Shown: positions 50,801-59,149, counted from the stretch's first letter. The stretch: DNA of 64,000 bases from Synanceia verrucosa (GCA_029721515.1 CM056561.1:9594501-9658500); one strand, 5' to 3'. A program made the numbers and translations. Notes: generated by a model not told the origin, from the sequence alone.

Positions 50801-53800
50801 ACTCTCATTCCTTGCTCTGGTTATTGCTCTAAAGCAGGTCTGCAATCTTTACTATCAAAAGAGCCATTTTGCCCCTTAATAAAATTACCTACCTACCTGC
50901 ATATACAAAAAAATTAGATTGTTGTGAGAATATAGAAGAGCAATCAATAGAACTGTTATTTTTTTCTGTTTTTACCTGCCATAACAAAAGAAAACTGAAT
51001 TTATGAAGGGTAGAATATATGTGTAGTGTGCATGTGTGCATGCACAAATACAGAACTATGCAGGCCTATTTGAGTACTCCTCATATTTGTGTCAAAGTCA
51101 TTGAAATAAGTAGCCAAGGATGCTTTTTCACATTTATCCATGTTTATGTTTATACAAACACACATACACACATAAGTTAATTGTGCAAAAAACAAATGAA
51201 TAGAATTAAAATTAAAAAAAAATGTAATTTAGGTGGCAGGGTTTGACAAGGAAGAAGAATGACTGAAACAAGAAAGTTCTGCTGCACTGATTTTAACTCA
51301 TATTATTTTGAACTGCAGATGAGTCTGTGATGCTAAAGGAGTACAATGCTACATAAATGGAATAACAACCAATATACTTTACAGGCCCAATAGACTATCC
51401 TAAATTTGATAAGAGCCCAACGACTCTCTCCTTTTCTAAATCCTTTTTGTCTGCAGTTCAAGAGACGGTGGTGTCAGAGGAGATCATGCACAACCTGGAC
51501 ACATGTGAAGTGACTGTGGTGGGAGACGAGCTGGACGGGGAGCACGAGGGCCTGGAGGTGGACATGTCCCAGCTGCAGCAGCGCGGCTTGGAGATGAGTT
51601 CCTCTAACCTGGGCCTCGTCATCACTGGTAACGATGCACAGAGTAGCCCCAACTGGCGCACAGCAGTGATATAATGAGAGCTTTACATTTAATACTGACA
51701 CCTCATATGTGTACAAATAAAAAATATGTAAGCATATATAATACATGTGTAGGTATTTGCTGCCAACTAGAGTGATTTCCCTCCCTCATTTTGTCTCTCT
51801 CTTCATGCGTCAGCTCCTCTCAATAGACTCACTGATTGTAATGCTAAATCATACTACACCATGTCATCTTATTTGCACATGCCACTTTGAACCACTAACA
51901 TTGTAGCTTATTGTGTTCTTATAATGTTCTTATTTTCTTACGTTTTATTGTTTCTTGTGCCACTGTATTGCATTTTGCACTATTTGTATTTTGAATCTGT
52001 CTATTTTTCCCACTGTTTTACATTTTCCTTTGGGATAAATAAAGTTATCTTATTTGAAGACAGAGTTACCAGAGTTTAGGGTGTAAGTCTTATGGATACA
52101 TTTCTAAATCATCCTAAAACCACAACAATGCTCAACTTCAGAGAGCTTTTCTGACATTTTGTGGTGATCTCTGATCAGAGCTCTGTCTAACAGAAGCTCC
52201 TCTGTGTGCGCTCCAGGTGTTAACACCATGGCCAACTACGAGCAGGTTCTGCATCTAATCCACTACAAGAACTGGCACACCGAGGCTCTCTTTGACAGAA
52301 AATTCAAACTGGTCTGCTCCGAACTCAACGGTCGCTACATCAGCAATGACTTCAAGGTCGAGGTATGACTGAGCATTTTGTCCGTGTGACGCATTCACAA
52401 CAGCTGCGCGAGCCTTGATCTGATGTTACTGAAGCATTCTTGCATCCCCTTCACAATACTGAGCCAAAATGGAGCTCTGTCAACAACATTTTGTGATTGT
52501 GATGTTTTTCTGTTTTTTTTATTTTTTTTTATCTCTTTTAGGTGAATGTAATCCACACAGCCAATCCTGTGGATCATGCCAACAATGCCATGGTGCAGCC
52601 CAACTTTATTAACCCTGTGCATCATGCCTCTGTGGATCTGTCCGGTCACAACCTGGTCAATGCTCACCAGGCCTCAGGTACTGCGACATGTGACGCAGAA
52701 TGTTTCTATCTTCGTCCTACAAACCAAGACTGTGTCCACTTTTTGTCTCTAATGAAACATTTTGGTCTTGGTAACAGTTGCTGAACTGCTCATCGTGTTA
52801 AAGGACAGAATCAAAGAATTAATATCAATTTCAGCTCCATCCAACAAATTATGGTGCAACGCTGACTCTTCTAGTTTTTAGACATGTGGACATTTGTGTT
52901 TACATCTTGCCTAGACACAAGCTTACATGATAAATATTTTACAATCACTTCATTAATAATGATTTAACTCAATTTTTTTCAACTTACACTTTTTACTCAC
53001 GCATTTAAATTCATACAAAACGTCACAATCAAACTATAAATCTGCTTAATTGATGTAGAAAAAACGGCCTCTGGTGTTGCAAGCATTGCAGGGGATGGAT
53101 TACATTCTATTAACCATAAGTAGGGCACGTATGAAACACTGGTTGTTAGCCTGTTTTTTTTATGGATTACACTTGAGTGCTGTCTGTGACATCTGTACAC
53201 ACTGTGGTCTGAACACAACCTTTTATTTCCTGGCTTCACTAATCATGTGGGCTGTCAGGCTTACTAAGCCTGCTACGCAAAAGAGAGGCCCTTTGCTGCT
53301 AATATGGGGCAAAGTAGAGCAGGTTGGAGGGAGACAGGCAAACACACACCTAGGGCTGCTGCAAGCATTCATCTGCAGTTTACTGAGATCTGGTAATCCT
53401 GCTCAGAAGTACTTTTTGTTATACTGGGTGGAATGGTCCTTCCACCCAGTGAGCAGTCAATACATTATGTGTTCAGAAAAGAGATGGAAAAGAATCAGAC
53501 CTCTGTGGCAGCTGCAGGACTGTGAAAACTCTGACCAATCCCTACCGCTGGGTCCGAATCGAAAGAACCAATCAGATGCCTTCATGTCTCATGCTGCTCA
53601 GATGGAACCAGCGCTTCAGGAGCCCGTACGCACTTTTTTTTAAAAAAAAAATTCTCCCAGACGATACTGATCTTTCTTGAATGGCATCTTCTGCGCATCC
53701 AACATCTACTTGTTTCTTCTTTGTTGTTACATTTATACACATGCTCTATTTCTTCTTTGTTTTGTTTATTTGTGTGGCTGCGTTACAGTGCCACCCACAG

Positions 53801-55951
53801 ACCGGTTGTATATATTATAGCGTTTCGTTTTGGACACAAATTTCCTGCACCGGTTTCATAATGAAGCTGGCCCTGTGGCCCGGTGGAGGCAAATGGAGAG
53901 GAAGGGTTGGAGCTTAGGGGAGGAGCCAATTTCAAATCTTCCTAGCTCCCTTGCTAGCTCTCCAATATTACCAACTATATCTATAACGTTAGTGCTGGCA
54001 CACCGTGAAAATAAATTCCATGAAATGCCTTCAGACAGACATAGATGCTGTGTCTCCCCACATAAAGCCCAAACAGTGTTTGCAATTTGAACACGTCTAA
54101 CCTGTCGTTTTATGTTTGCTCTGTCACAGTTGTTCCCAGCGCTGCCACCATTGTCATTGTGGTGTGCGTTAGCTTCCTGGTGTTTATGATCATCCTGGGC
54201 GTTTTCCGCATCCGAGCTGCACACCAGCGCACCATGAGAGACACAGAGAGTGGCAAGGAGAATGAGATGGACTGGGATGACTCTGCCCTCACCATCACCG
54301 TCAACCCCATGGAGGTAAAAAATAAAATAAACAACAACAACATGGGGGGGCAAAATGAATGAGCATAAATCCGGTGATTAGCCAGAGAAAAGCCAAGCAG
54401 CATTTCACCTCTCAACAAAATGTGGTTGGGTTGCAGCCTAAACAGCTTTTCACCTGCTAAAGCTCTCTGGATGATGTTGTGACTGTGGCCTAGTTTAGTC
54501 TGAGCTCTAATGACTGACAGCCCTGTGGAGATCGGGGAAGAGATTATGTTCTAGATATTTGTGAAGTGTTACCTTGCTAATTATATCTGTGTTTTGAGAT
54601 CGTTTTACGCAGCCATCTCGTAAAGCAGCACCAACAATTTTGTTGTCCAAAAGTGAAAATTTCAAAGTAATGAGCCAGCTTGTAGGCAGGATATAAACAC
54701 TTATTGAGTTATATGTGGGTTTGCAACTAATTCCTATTTGTTTCTTTGTTTGAAGCTGGTCACAATCAATGGGCGACCTCAGGTTCTGAAAAATTAACCT
54801 AACGTAACAATGAAAAGACTCAAACCTGCATTATATTTCTTTTTAATATGGGTGACTCCTCTGGTTGCAAAAAGACATCTGTGAAAAAAACAAGGCTTTT
54901 TCTCTCTTGATTGATTACCTCAGGAAACATGTTCATGATCTCAGTTGCTATTTTCATGTCAATTCAGCTTGATGTTCATTTAGTAAATGATGGTCCCATT
55001 TAGAGTCAAACAGACCATAAAGCAGGGGATGATTTTGGGTGTGGCTGCTTTGTAGAGTTACAAGTCGCTACCACAGCGTCTGGGAGTTGTTTGTGTTTTT
55101 GTGTTTGAACTTTAATCCCTTCAGTTCGTTTTCAGCTCATAAAACTTAAAGTGTATGATAAGTTGGTCACCTGAAAATGTCTTTGTTGATCTGAGCTCCA
55201 AACTCTGGTGACGCTTTCTTTCTGTTTCTATTTTATATTTCAAGCATTGTATTCCTTTATTAAGCAGATATTTGGAGAGAGATGACAGGAAATGCTCCAA
55301 ATTAGCCCAAACAAAACATTTTAATAATGCAATAACATTTTTTATTTATTTAGGATGATAAAATCACATCATCACAATGGCTGCACTGAGAGAAATGCTG
55401 CCAGTATGTGGTGTTTGGTACCTCATAAAACTTTAAACACAAGCAGAGGCCTGCACTATCATAGATCAGTGTGTTTGCACAAGTTTGCACAAAAAAGGAA
55501 TTTAGCTTGGTACCCTGGTGCATGACATATAAACATATAAGTGCAGAGATAAGAACCAAAAGATGATAAAGTGCCTAAGAATAAATATGAATGCAAAAAA
55601 CTCTGATTATGTGATAAAAATACCGAGACAAAAACAGTGTAAAATGGCAGATAAGAGGGACAAAAATTATACACAAAGGTGCAGTTTCAAAAACGAGCAG
55701 TTCAGATCCCTAAATGTATAAATTCCTGTACTTCCCTCCCTTCACCTCTAACGCAGACGTACGAGGACCAGCACAGCAGCGAGGAGGAGGAGGAAGAGGA
55801 AGAGGAGAGCGAGGACGGAGAGGAGGAAGATGACATCACGAGCGCTGAGTCAGAGAGCAGCGAGGAGGAGGAGGGCGCTGAGCCGGAGGACCAGCAGGGG
55901 GCCAGCAGACAGCAGCAGCTGGAGTGGGACGACTCCACCCTCACTTACTAA
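19173..55951 (+). CDS. clstn1: Calsyntenin-1, complete, 19 coding exons, 981 aa
   Basis: Type I membrane protein of the cadherin superfamily that links vesicle cargo to kinesin light chain and is shed by proteolysis at neuronal membranes (family knowledge). Exons: 19173-19254, 34022-34144, 36892-36921, 38391-38586, 39307-39515, 40282-40431, 40704-40889, 41011-41259, 43661-43782, 43881-44043, 44378-44428, 46087-46244, 46869-47017, 49626-49870, 51457-51627, 52217-52362, 52542-52677, 54130-54314, 55757-55951. All junctions are GT-AG and phases match throughout, giving 2946 nt including the stop. Layout: signal peptide 1-26, two cadherin repeats to about 260, LNS/LamG about 330-540, membrane span about 861-881, cytoplasmic tail with WDD motifs at 904-906 and 974-976. 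N-glycosylation sequons lie at N343 and N363. Length and exon content agree with full-length human CLSTN1. No frameshift or premature stop is seen. Confidence 0.97.
19719..19778. repeat. (AT)n-(AC)n compound microsatellite
   Basis: About 44 bases of AT repeats run directly into about 15 bases of AC repeats. Confidence 0.97.
21279..21327. repeat. (AC)n microsatellite
   Basis: About 49 bases of AC repeats with two AT interruptions near its left end. Confidence 0.96.
24169..24374 (-). mobile_element. tRNA-derived SINE with RTE-like tail
   Basis: On the minus strand the element starts CCTGGGTGGTAGCGCAGTGG, containing an A-box-like TAGCGCAGTGG, and has a B box GGTTCGACTCC about 40 bases on, so the head is tRNA-derived. 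The body ends in TGGCGACCCCGGAAGGG, like the 3' tail of RTE-type LINEs in fish. The 11-bp direct repeat GTCCATCCACA at 24158-24168 and 24375-24385 is a perfect target duplication, so the copy is complete and fairly young. Confidence 0.88.
28602..28660 (+). mobile_element. piggyBac-like MITE end fragment
   Basis: CCATTGAGTGCCAGCTG followed by TTTATAAAACAGAAAGTCCC aligns with the ends at 31568 and 38812. Only the end segment is recognisable. Confidence 0.4.
28832..29215 (+). mobile_element. TIR element copy B (Harbinger-like MITE)
   Basis: The left end GGTGCCGTCCACACGACAAC and the right end GTTGTCGTGTGGATGTGGCT are inverted repeats, and TAA flanks both sides as a 3-bp target duplication of the PIF/Harbinger type. 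The 384-bp interior contains a CRE-like ACGTCACGTCATCACATG block. It is the inverted counterpart of copy A at 11558. A minus-strand frame (28892-29095) matches the frame of copy A. Confidence 0.72.
31194..31290 (-). mobile_element. 3' end of a poly(A)-tailed retroelement
   Basis: A 22-base T run followed by ACTAAACCTTTATTTATACAG and GGTAATGTCATTGAGACA. Read on the minus strand this is a terminal AATAAA-containing tail plus poly(A). The sequence next to the tail matches a common fish retroelement 3' end from memory; the family is not assigned. Confidence 0.55.
31568..31680 (+). mobile_element. piggyBac-like MITE end fragment
   Basis: TTAA at 31568-31571 is followed by CTCTTTAAATACCAGCCC and GAAAGTGCCTTGTGCCAGC, the left-end motif shared with copies near 17739, 28602 and 38812. 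The right border is unclear. Confidence 0.45.
32208..32327. repeat. Three tandem 40-bp units inside the hAT element
   Basis: Three identical copies of a 40-bp unit starting CTGCTGCATCCCTCCTCTTA occupy 32208-32247, 32248-32287 and 32288-32327. The unit is not a multiple of three, so the BED-domain frame shifts between copies and terminates in the second unit. Confidence 0.95.
32283..32579 (-). pseudogene. BED zinc-finger remnant of a hAT transposase
   Basis: A 98-residue minus-strand frame with the BED pattern: SVIWTYF (conserved aromatics), CNAC (C-x2-C) and HLEKKH (H-x4-H), followed by the basic end AAKRRD. BED fingers are the DNA-binding N-terminal domains of hAT transposases and ZBED genes. 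The catalytic RNase H-like and dimerisation regions are absent, and the frame ends in the tandem repeat. It is best read as the decayed first coding part of a transposase. Expression as a small DNA-binding peptide is conceivable but unsupported. Confidence 0.8.
34022..34144 (+). CDS. clstn1: clstn1 exon 2: start of cadherin repeat 1
   Basis: Acceptor CGCACAG, donor GCAG|GTGAGA, residues 28-68, phase 1 on both sides. Encodes VNKHKPWIETTYHGIV, the first strand of the ectodomain, and LDPPLIALDKDAPLRYA. Confidence 0.96.
34145..36891 (+). other. clstn1: clstn1 intron 2
   Basis: 2.7 kb. 34990-35400 contains GAGCTGGGTTTCCACCAAG and GCAGGAACT, possibly an old MITE, but I could not define ends. A T run lies at 34780-34798. 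Nothing else is recognised. Confidence 0.8.
36892..36921 (+). CDS. clstn1: clstn1 exon 3: 30-nt alternative microexon
   Basis: Flanked by CTTGTAG and GGTGATC. Residues 69-78 read ESFEVTLTEE. Both neighbours are phase 1, so inclusion or skipping keeps frame. This corresponds to the 10-residue segment that distinguishes human CLSTN1 isoforms. Its pyrimidine tract (TCTTCTCTCCCTTCC) is strong, while the donor GTGATC is weak, in keeping with regulated use. Confidence 0.93.
36922..38390 (+). other. clstn1: clstn1 intron 3
   Basis: 1.5 kb, AT-rich, with no repeat family recognised. Pyrimidine-rich blocks at 38120-38240 lie ahead of exon 4. Confidence 0.8.
38391..38586 (+). CDS. clstn1: clstn1 exon 4: cadherin repeat 1
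   Basis: Acceptor GTGTTCAG, donor CACAA|GTGAGT, residues 79-143. Contains CGFRIHGQNVPFEAVVLD and the cadherin-like FTIQAYDCGEGPDG. The lysine codon is split AA|G with exon 5. Confidence 0.97.
38812..38900 (+). mobile_element. piggyBac-like MITE end fragment in intron 4
   Basis: CATTGAATGCTAGCCC followed by GAAAGTGCCTTGTGG matches the ends near 17739 and 31568. The fragment is short and its borders uncertain. The rest of intron 4 (38587-39306) shows nothing. Confidence 0.4.
39307..39515 (+). CDS. clstn1: clstn1 exon 5: cadherin repeat 1-2 linker and repeat 2
   Basis: Acceptor CTTTCAG, donor GACG|GTAAGA, residues 144-213. Contains the calcium-linker motif VNDINEYSPVF (cadherin DxNExxP type) and VEAVDADCSFQFS. 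The following intron 5 (39516-40281) has A and T runs but no recognised element. Confidence 0.97.
40282..40431 (+). CDS. clstn1: clstn1 exon 6: cadherin repeat 2
   Basis: Acceptor TTCAACCAG after a long T run, donor CAAG|GTATCA, residues 214-263. Encodes LTVTAYDCGKNRASED and the end of the repeat, VKPTCKPSWQ. Confidence 0.97.
40704..40889 (+). CDS. clstn1: clstn1 exon 7: cadherin to LNS linker
   Basis: Acceptor GTCTTTCAG, donor TGTG|GTAAGT, residues 264-325. Encodes NKRIEYEPGTGSLALFP and IGKGCDRDTYSEKSLH, nearly identical to the human segment. Confidence 0.97.
41011..41259 (+). CDS. clstn1: clstn1 exon 8: LNS/LamG domain, glycosylation sites
   Basis: Acceptor TTTTCTAG, donor ACAG|GTACTG, residues 326-408. 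Contains sequons N343-W-T and N363-G-T, and the LamG-like PFTISVWMRHGP and KETILCNSDKT. Confidence 0.97.
41260..43660 (+). other. clstn1: clstn1 intron 8
   Basis: 2.4 kb. The only recognisable element is the Tc1-like fragment at 43225-43496. 41260-43224 is AT-rich with nothing identified. Confidence 0.85.
43225..43496 (-). mobile_element. Tc1/mariner-like element fragment, copy B
   Basis: On the minus strand it starts TACAGTGCTTGTCAAATTT and aligns with 15020-15360 through CAGACCACCACCC, GTTTGCCACCGCTG, TTATCCATGA and TTGATTGAGA. Copy B is in the opposite orientation to copy A. It lacks the other terminus and any transposase frame. Confidence 0.6.
43661..43782 (+). CDS. clstn1: clstn1 exon 9: LNS/LamG domain
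   Basis: Acceptor TGCTGCAG, donor CAG|GTGAGC, residues 409-449, ending in phase 0. Encodes NRHHYSLYVHNCRLIL and PAEFHWKLDQ. Confidence 0.97.
43881..44043 (+). CDS. clstn1: clstn1 exon 10: LNS/LamG domain
   Basis: Acceptor CTTCACAG, donor CAAG|GTAAAC, residues 450-503. Encodes VCDKEWHHYVLNVEFP and LFVDGTTFEPF, typical LamG beta-strand pairs. Confidence 0.97.
44378..44428 (+). CDS. clstn1: clstn1 exon 11: 51-nt alternative microexon
   Basis: Acceptor CTTTACAG, donor TCAG|GTTGCT (weak), residues 504-520, reading DNSGHDNDTESVSESTS. Both borders are phase 1, so it is a cassette. It sits where human CLSTN1 has a 19-residue optional segment of similar acidic, Ser/Thr-rich character. It is poorly conserved compared with its neighbours, as expected of a surface loop. 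Confidence 0.88.
44429..46086 (+). other. clstn1: clstn1 intron 11
   Basis: 1.7 kb with an (AC)n run at 44836-44890 and a T run near 45233. No other element is recognised. Confidence 0.85.
44836..44890. repeat. (AC)n microsatellite
   Basis: About 55 bases of uninterrupted AC repeats in intron 11 of clstn1. Confidence 0.98.
46087..46244 (+). CDS. clstn1: clstn1 exon 12: end of LNS domain
   Basis: Acceptor CATGCCCAG, donor AAG|GTGAGG, residues 521-573, ending in phase 0. Encodes MAQFFRGNLAGLMIRSGKL and CLYTCKEGLDVQ. Confidence 0.97.
46402..46748. mobile_element. Non-autonomous hAT element in intron 12
   Basis: Ends TAGGACTGTCGAAATCAGCG and TTAACTTCGATAGCCCTA are imperfect inverted repeats of the fish TAGGGCTGTCGAA hAT family. 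The target duplication GTTTTATT at 46394-46401 and 46749-46756 is perfect. The 347-bp element has no transposase and lies only 113 bases before clstn1 exon 13 (from its second target copy). Confidence 0.9.
46869..47017 (+). CDS. clstn1: clstn1 exon 13: post-LNS ectodomain
   Basis: Acceptor TTGTTTCAG, donor GTCAA|GTAAGT, residues 574-622. Encodes KVMQHISYLNSRQFPTPGIR, a nearly invariant calsyntenin segment. The lysine codon is split AA|A with exon 14. Confidence 0.97.
47450..47648. mobile_element. Short hAT MITE (199 bp)
   Basis: The ends CAGTGGCGTGCA and TGCACACCACTG are 12-bp inverted repeats with one mismatch. The 8-bp direct repeats AACACAGT at 47442-47449 and 47649-47656 are identical. 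There is no coding content. Confidence 0.9.
47707..48617 (+). mobile_element. hAT element (911 bp) with BED-finger relic
   Basis: Ends TAGGGCTGGG and GCGCAGCCCTA, with identical 8-bp target duplications CTTTCCAT at 47699-47706 and 48618-48625. Subterminal ACGGTAGACGGTAT near the left recurs as CTACCGTCTACCGC near the right, extending the inverted-repeat structure. The interior carries only a vestige of a transposase start. Confidence 0.9.
47917..47985 (+). pseudogene. Truncated BED-finger start (hAT transposase relic)
   Basis: A 22-residue frame beginning MSKKSSDVWLHFKISPDSP and ending LCN. The W-L-H-F spacing followed by a single Cys matches the first part of a BED zinc finger. A stop codon follows before the second Cys, and the paired His are missing. 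The resemblance is short, so this is a moderate call. Confidence 0.5.
49626..49870 (+). CDS. clstn1: clstn1 exon 14: membrane-proximal ectodomain
   Basis: Acceptor TCCCACAG, donor ACAG|GTGAGA, residues 623-704. Encodes YVMVLQPEEPKISLSGIDHF and the acidic EVEADTDTEVPEGTDDD, the most variable part of the exon. Confidence 0.97.
49871..51456 (+). other. clstn1: clstn1 intron 14
   Basis: 1.6 kb, no mobile element or RNA gene recognised. 50870-50905 (AATAAAATTACCTACC) may be a degenerate retroelement tail. Confidence 0.8.
51457..51627 (+). CDS. clstn1: clstn1 exon 15: ectodomain stalk
   Basis: Acceptor GTCTGCAG, donor ACTG|GTAACG, residues 705-761. Encodes LDTCEVTVVGDELDGEH and LEVDMSQLQQRGLEMSS. 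Confidence 0.97.
51870..52062 (+). mobile_element. Retrotransposon 3' tail in intron 15
   Basis: A T-rich stretch with TATTGCATTTTGCACTA ends in TTTGGGATAAATAAAG, a terminal motif typical of non-LTR retrotransposon tails in fish. Only the tail is recognisable and the left border is a guess. Confidence 0.45.
52217..52362 (+). CDS. clstn1: clstn1 exon 16: ectodomain stalk
   Basis: Acceptor GCGCTCCAG, donor GAG|GTATGA, residues 762-810, ending in phase 0. Encodes YEQVLHLIHYKNWH and CSELNGRYISNDFKVE. Confidence 0.97.
52542..52677 (+). CDS. clstn1: clstn1 exon 17: shedding region
   Basis: Acceptor CTCTTTTAG, donor TCAG|GTACTG, residues 811-855. HANNAMVQPNF aligns with the human segment where the primary ectodomain cleavage falls after a Met, suggesting cleavage after M827 here. 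The position is inferred from family knowledge. Confidence 0.96.
52678..54129 (+). other. clstn1: clstn1 intron 17
   Basis: 1.45 kb. Contains a perfect hairpin at 53423-53450, a 189-codon chance frame at 53074-53643, and from about 53500 sequence with CCAATCAGATG and a poly-T/A block that may be an unnamed repeat. No exon is recognised. Confidence 0.8.
53423..53450. repeat. 11-bp inverted repeat (hairpin)
   Basis: ACTGGGTGGAA and TTCCACCCAGT are perfect inverted repeats around a 6-base loop TGGTCC. Confidence 0.85.
54130..54314 (+). CDS. clstn1: clstn1 exon 18: membrane span and first WDD motif
   Basis: Acceptor CTGTCACAG, donor GAG|GTAAAA, residues 856-917, ending in phase 0. A hydrophobic run (ATIVIVVCVSFLVFMIILG) is followed by the stop-transfer FRIRAAHQR, then NEMDWDDSALT, the first kinesin light chain-binding WDD motif, and NPME. 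NPME joins T-Y in exon 19 to give an NPxxxY-type adaptor site known to bind X11-like in mammals. Confidence 0.98.
54315..55756 (+). other. clstn1: clstn1 intron 18
   Basis: 1.4 kb, AT-rich, with no repeat or RNA gene recognised. Confidence 0.85.
55757..55951 (+). CDS. clstn1: clstn1 exon 19: acidic tail and second WDD motif
   Basis: Acceptor CTAACGCAG, residues 918-981, stop TAA at 55949-55951. Opens TYEDQHSS, then a glutamate run from GAG/GAA codons (a likely slippage site), then EEEDDITSAESESSEEEE and the C-terminal QQLEWDDSTLTY, the second WDD motif. Confidence 0.98.
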   Translation, partial: TYEDQHSSEEEEEEEEESEDGEEEDDITSAESESSEEEEGAEPEDQQGASRQQQLEWDDSTLTY

Positions 55952-56002
55952 AACAGCACACACACACACACATATAACACTCAACACAAGCTCTCTTTCT
56001 CG

Positions 56003-56012
<10 letters not shown>

Positions 56013-56037
<25 letters not shown>

Positions 56038-56038
56038 C
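56013..56038. repeat. (AC)n microsatellite
   Basis: About 26 bases of AC repeats in the clstn1 3' UTR. Confidence 0.95.
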
Positions 56039-56145
56039 AACTCACTCCTCATACTCACTGCTCCATACACACCTCCACCCCTACAAAGGAGCCATGATGT
56101 AAAAAAAAAAAATACAAAAAAAGCAAAACAAAGTTCCCTTCAGCG

Positions 56146-56172
56146 TATATATATATATATATATATATATAT
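56146..56172. repeat. (AT)n microsatellite
   Basis: About 27 bases of AT repeats in the clstn1 3' UTR. Confidence 0.95.
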
Positions 56173-58767
56173 GGTCAAGGCTTTCCTGTTGTTATCTTAG
56201 TGGTGGTACTCAGTGTAGTGTAGTCATCACCGGATTGCTGATTTTTACTGTTTACTTTTTTTATTTATTACATTCTAATTCCCAGGAAATCTTGGCCTAC
56301 ATTTGTTCTGAGCTGTGTGAGGAAGCCAGCCCTGCACTTTTTGTTTTCGCTCACACTTTCAAATGGAGACTTTTCCCCCCCTGTATATTCTTCGCTTGAT
56401 GCTTTTAGATTTAGTTTGCAGCTTATCTCACATATAGCTTTGACTTGAGTTTTCTTGACTTGTAGTCCACAGTGAAATGAAACAATGCTTTTAAAAAGTA
56501 GACCACATTTTTTCCATTTCTTTTCCTTTTTTTTAATTCTTTTAGTGCATGAGGATATTTGAGAAGTCATATGTGTAGAGAAATGAATTGCTTTTTAAAG
56601 ATTTTGTAAATAGAAAGAAACCATGTAATTAGTCGATGTGTTAGTGAAGGCCTACTCACTGGGGTCCAATATCTAAAATGACGCAGTTCGTAATGTAGAA
56701 TATTTGTGTCACACAGGCTGCAGCATGTCACTAAGTTTCCGCTAAAGTTGTTCCATCATGCTTGTACAAAAAAAATGTCTGCTTCATGATGAGAAACCTG
56801 GGACTGTTGAGCGGAGGTTTCCATGACAAAGTGGTGTCCATTTTGTCTTTTTTTATGCAAAGAGGAAAGTTCTTTTGCTTTGTCACAAGCAGGACTGGTG
56901 GATGGTTTTAGCGCCATGCATTGTTTTGCTTTGCTTGCACAGGTGGCGATGCTTTGCTTCCAGGCATCAGTGTATTTCATTCCTGATAGATCTCACTGTT
57001 GTACAGAAGGGATTTTCTTTTCGTTCGGAGTAATCATACTTGGAGTAACGTTCAAATGGTCATTTAGGTGTGGAACGGTACAAACGCCAGGCCAGCAGGT
57101 GCTGCCGTGCTGCCTATCTTGAAATAATGGTATGAACGTTTCTGCCAATGTTTTTTCCAACAAGTAGACAGATTTCCTCCGCAGCTTTAAAAGTGTTTGG
57201 TCTTGCTGTGCTGACAGACGTAGGGAGGAAATTTAAAAAAAACAAAAAAAAAACAACATTAGGTCTATGACAGACAGCTTTTGTGGAGCCTGGCTGACTG
57301 GTGCAGATGCTGGCATTGTTTTGGGAAGAGGAATGAAATGAAATTACTTTTCAGGATTGCTTTTTTGCGAGTTTATTTTCCATGGCACGGCTATTTAACC
57401 TGAAACTATCAAAATTAGGTGCATTTTTAAATTGGTTTCCTTTTGCAAAGTACTCTCTGTCTTTATGACATGACAGGAATTACACCTGAGGTAATGACTG
57501 CATAGTTTACGAAAGGAAAACACTCCAAAAATGAATCTTAAAATGAAATATTTTTGCCGTAGTCCACTAGATTTTATTGTACATGGAACTGTACTGTAGA
57601 GTTGTTCTAAGATATTTGTTTACATTTGGTAAACTTCTTTTCCTTCTGGTATTAGTATAAAGCTTATACAATTGATTGGGAACCATCTATCTCCTCTCAG
57701 ACACTGTCGTCCATCACTGTTGTATATATCTTTCACAAAAAGATACATGTTCCTTCACACCGAACTATTTAGTCTTTAGTCTCATGTTTTTGGGTAAAGA
57801 GTCAAAGTGTCAGCTTTTCACAAACCTGTATTAAAGCTGATCAGATTTTGGGCGTTGACATGAACAGAATGTAGGATTATATCAAGAGTAGACATGATGG
57901 TGGTTTTGAATCTCATATTTTGCATGCAAATCTATTTTATAGAGGCTGAAATTGAATTCAAAAGCACATCCAAGGCTCTTTTTTATTTTTGGAGACAGTT
58001 TCCAGGCTACTTTTGAGGGTTTGAGTTGCACAGTTGTGTTTCTTGAGTTAAGTTAATCTGTAATTTTTTGAAGAGGTCTGTGGTGGAAAGGTAGTGAACA
58101 GTCTCCCCTCCATGATGACTTGGGCTTTTAAAAAAAAAAAAGAAAAAAGAAGGGGGCCAAGTCTGAGCTGGCTGAGATGGGATTGCCTTTTTCCCATCAT
58201 AACAAATTAGCAGGTCTAACCAAGACACTCACCCGTGCTCTTTTTATTTGTGGCAATTTTTGTTTATTTGTATTTGCTGAATGCTAGACTTCTTACAAAA
58301 CCGGGGATTACATCTTGTTTCAGTTTGTTGTAACTGTTAGTTTTATTAAAAGTGTAAAATGTTTTGCATAGATGTCACGTGTCCATGTTGATGTGTAGAG
58401 GAAGTAGATCCATATTGTATCTTCTATAGATATTATACTAAATCATTGACGGAATCCACTCTTAAAAAGATGTACAGTACATAATATGAAATTGCTTTGG
58501 CAGCATACATGGGTATACTGTTAACCTATTTATAGTGTATAGTGGGAGGTAATTTTGAACAGTGTCCTATTGCCTGAGTTGTTGAGAAATGATTTTGAGG
58601 GCAGCATGACGTTCACAAGAATCAGAGTATAAGCCTGTTGAAATTATCTGTTTCATTACGTCAAACATTCAACGTCCACATTTCATCTCCAGTAACGTGA
58701 GTCACTGATATGTTCACACTGACTCAAGTCTCCAGTTTTCTGGGTATAATGCTTACTGACCTGCCCT

Positions 58768-58782
58768 CCCCCCCCCCCCCCC
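58768..58782. repeat. Poly(C) run
   Basis: Fifteen consecutive C residues, followed directly by GAGTTAAG. Length is prone to assembly error. Confidence 0.95.
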
Positions 58783-59149
58783 GAGTTAAGTGTAAGTTTG
58801 TTGAATTGAATGTCACTGCCTAACAAACTGAACTGCAGCCATACTATAATAACACTAAGATTTAAGGGGAATTTACCTTTGCATGAACCACAAGTTTGTG
58901 AACGTTCCATACAGGGTTGTGAGACTGGAGATGCGACACACGACTGATTCTCAGATTGTCTGTTTCACACGCCCACAACACTCCAGATATATATATATAT
59001 ATTTTTCTTTTATTTTATTTTAAAAATGTGCTCAAATCAGAAGGTGACAATGTTTTCAGAACGTTTCCTTTGTGCTTGTTGGAGCTGCTCTCACTTTTCT
59101 ACCAATTGAAAGGCAAATTGCAGTGAAGTTGATGCTTGCTCGTAAACAA

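Noticed and set aside
53074..53643. A 189-codon plus-strand open frame, the longest in the window
   Set aside because: It lies in clstn1 intron 17, has no recognisable domain and crosses a perfect hairpin. It reads like a chance frame or part of an unnamed repeat.
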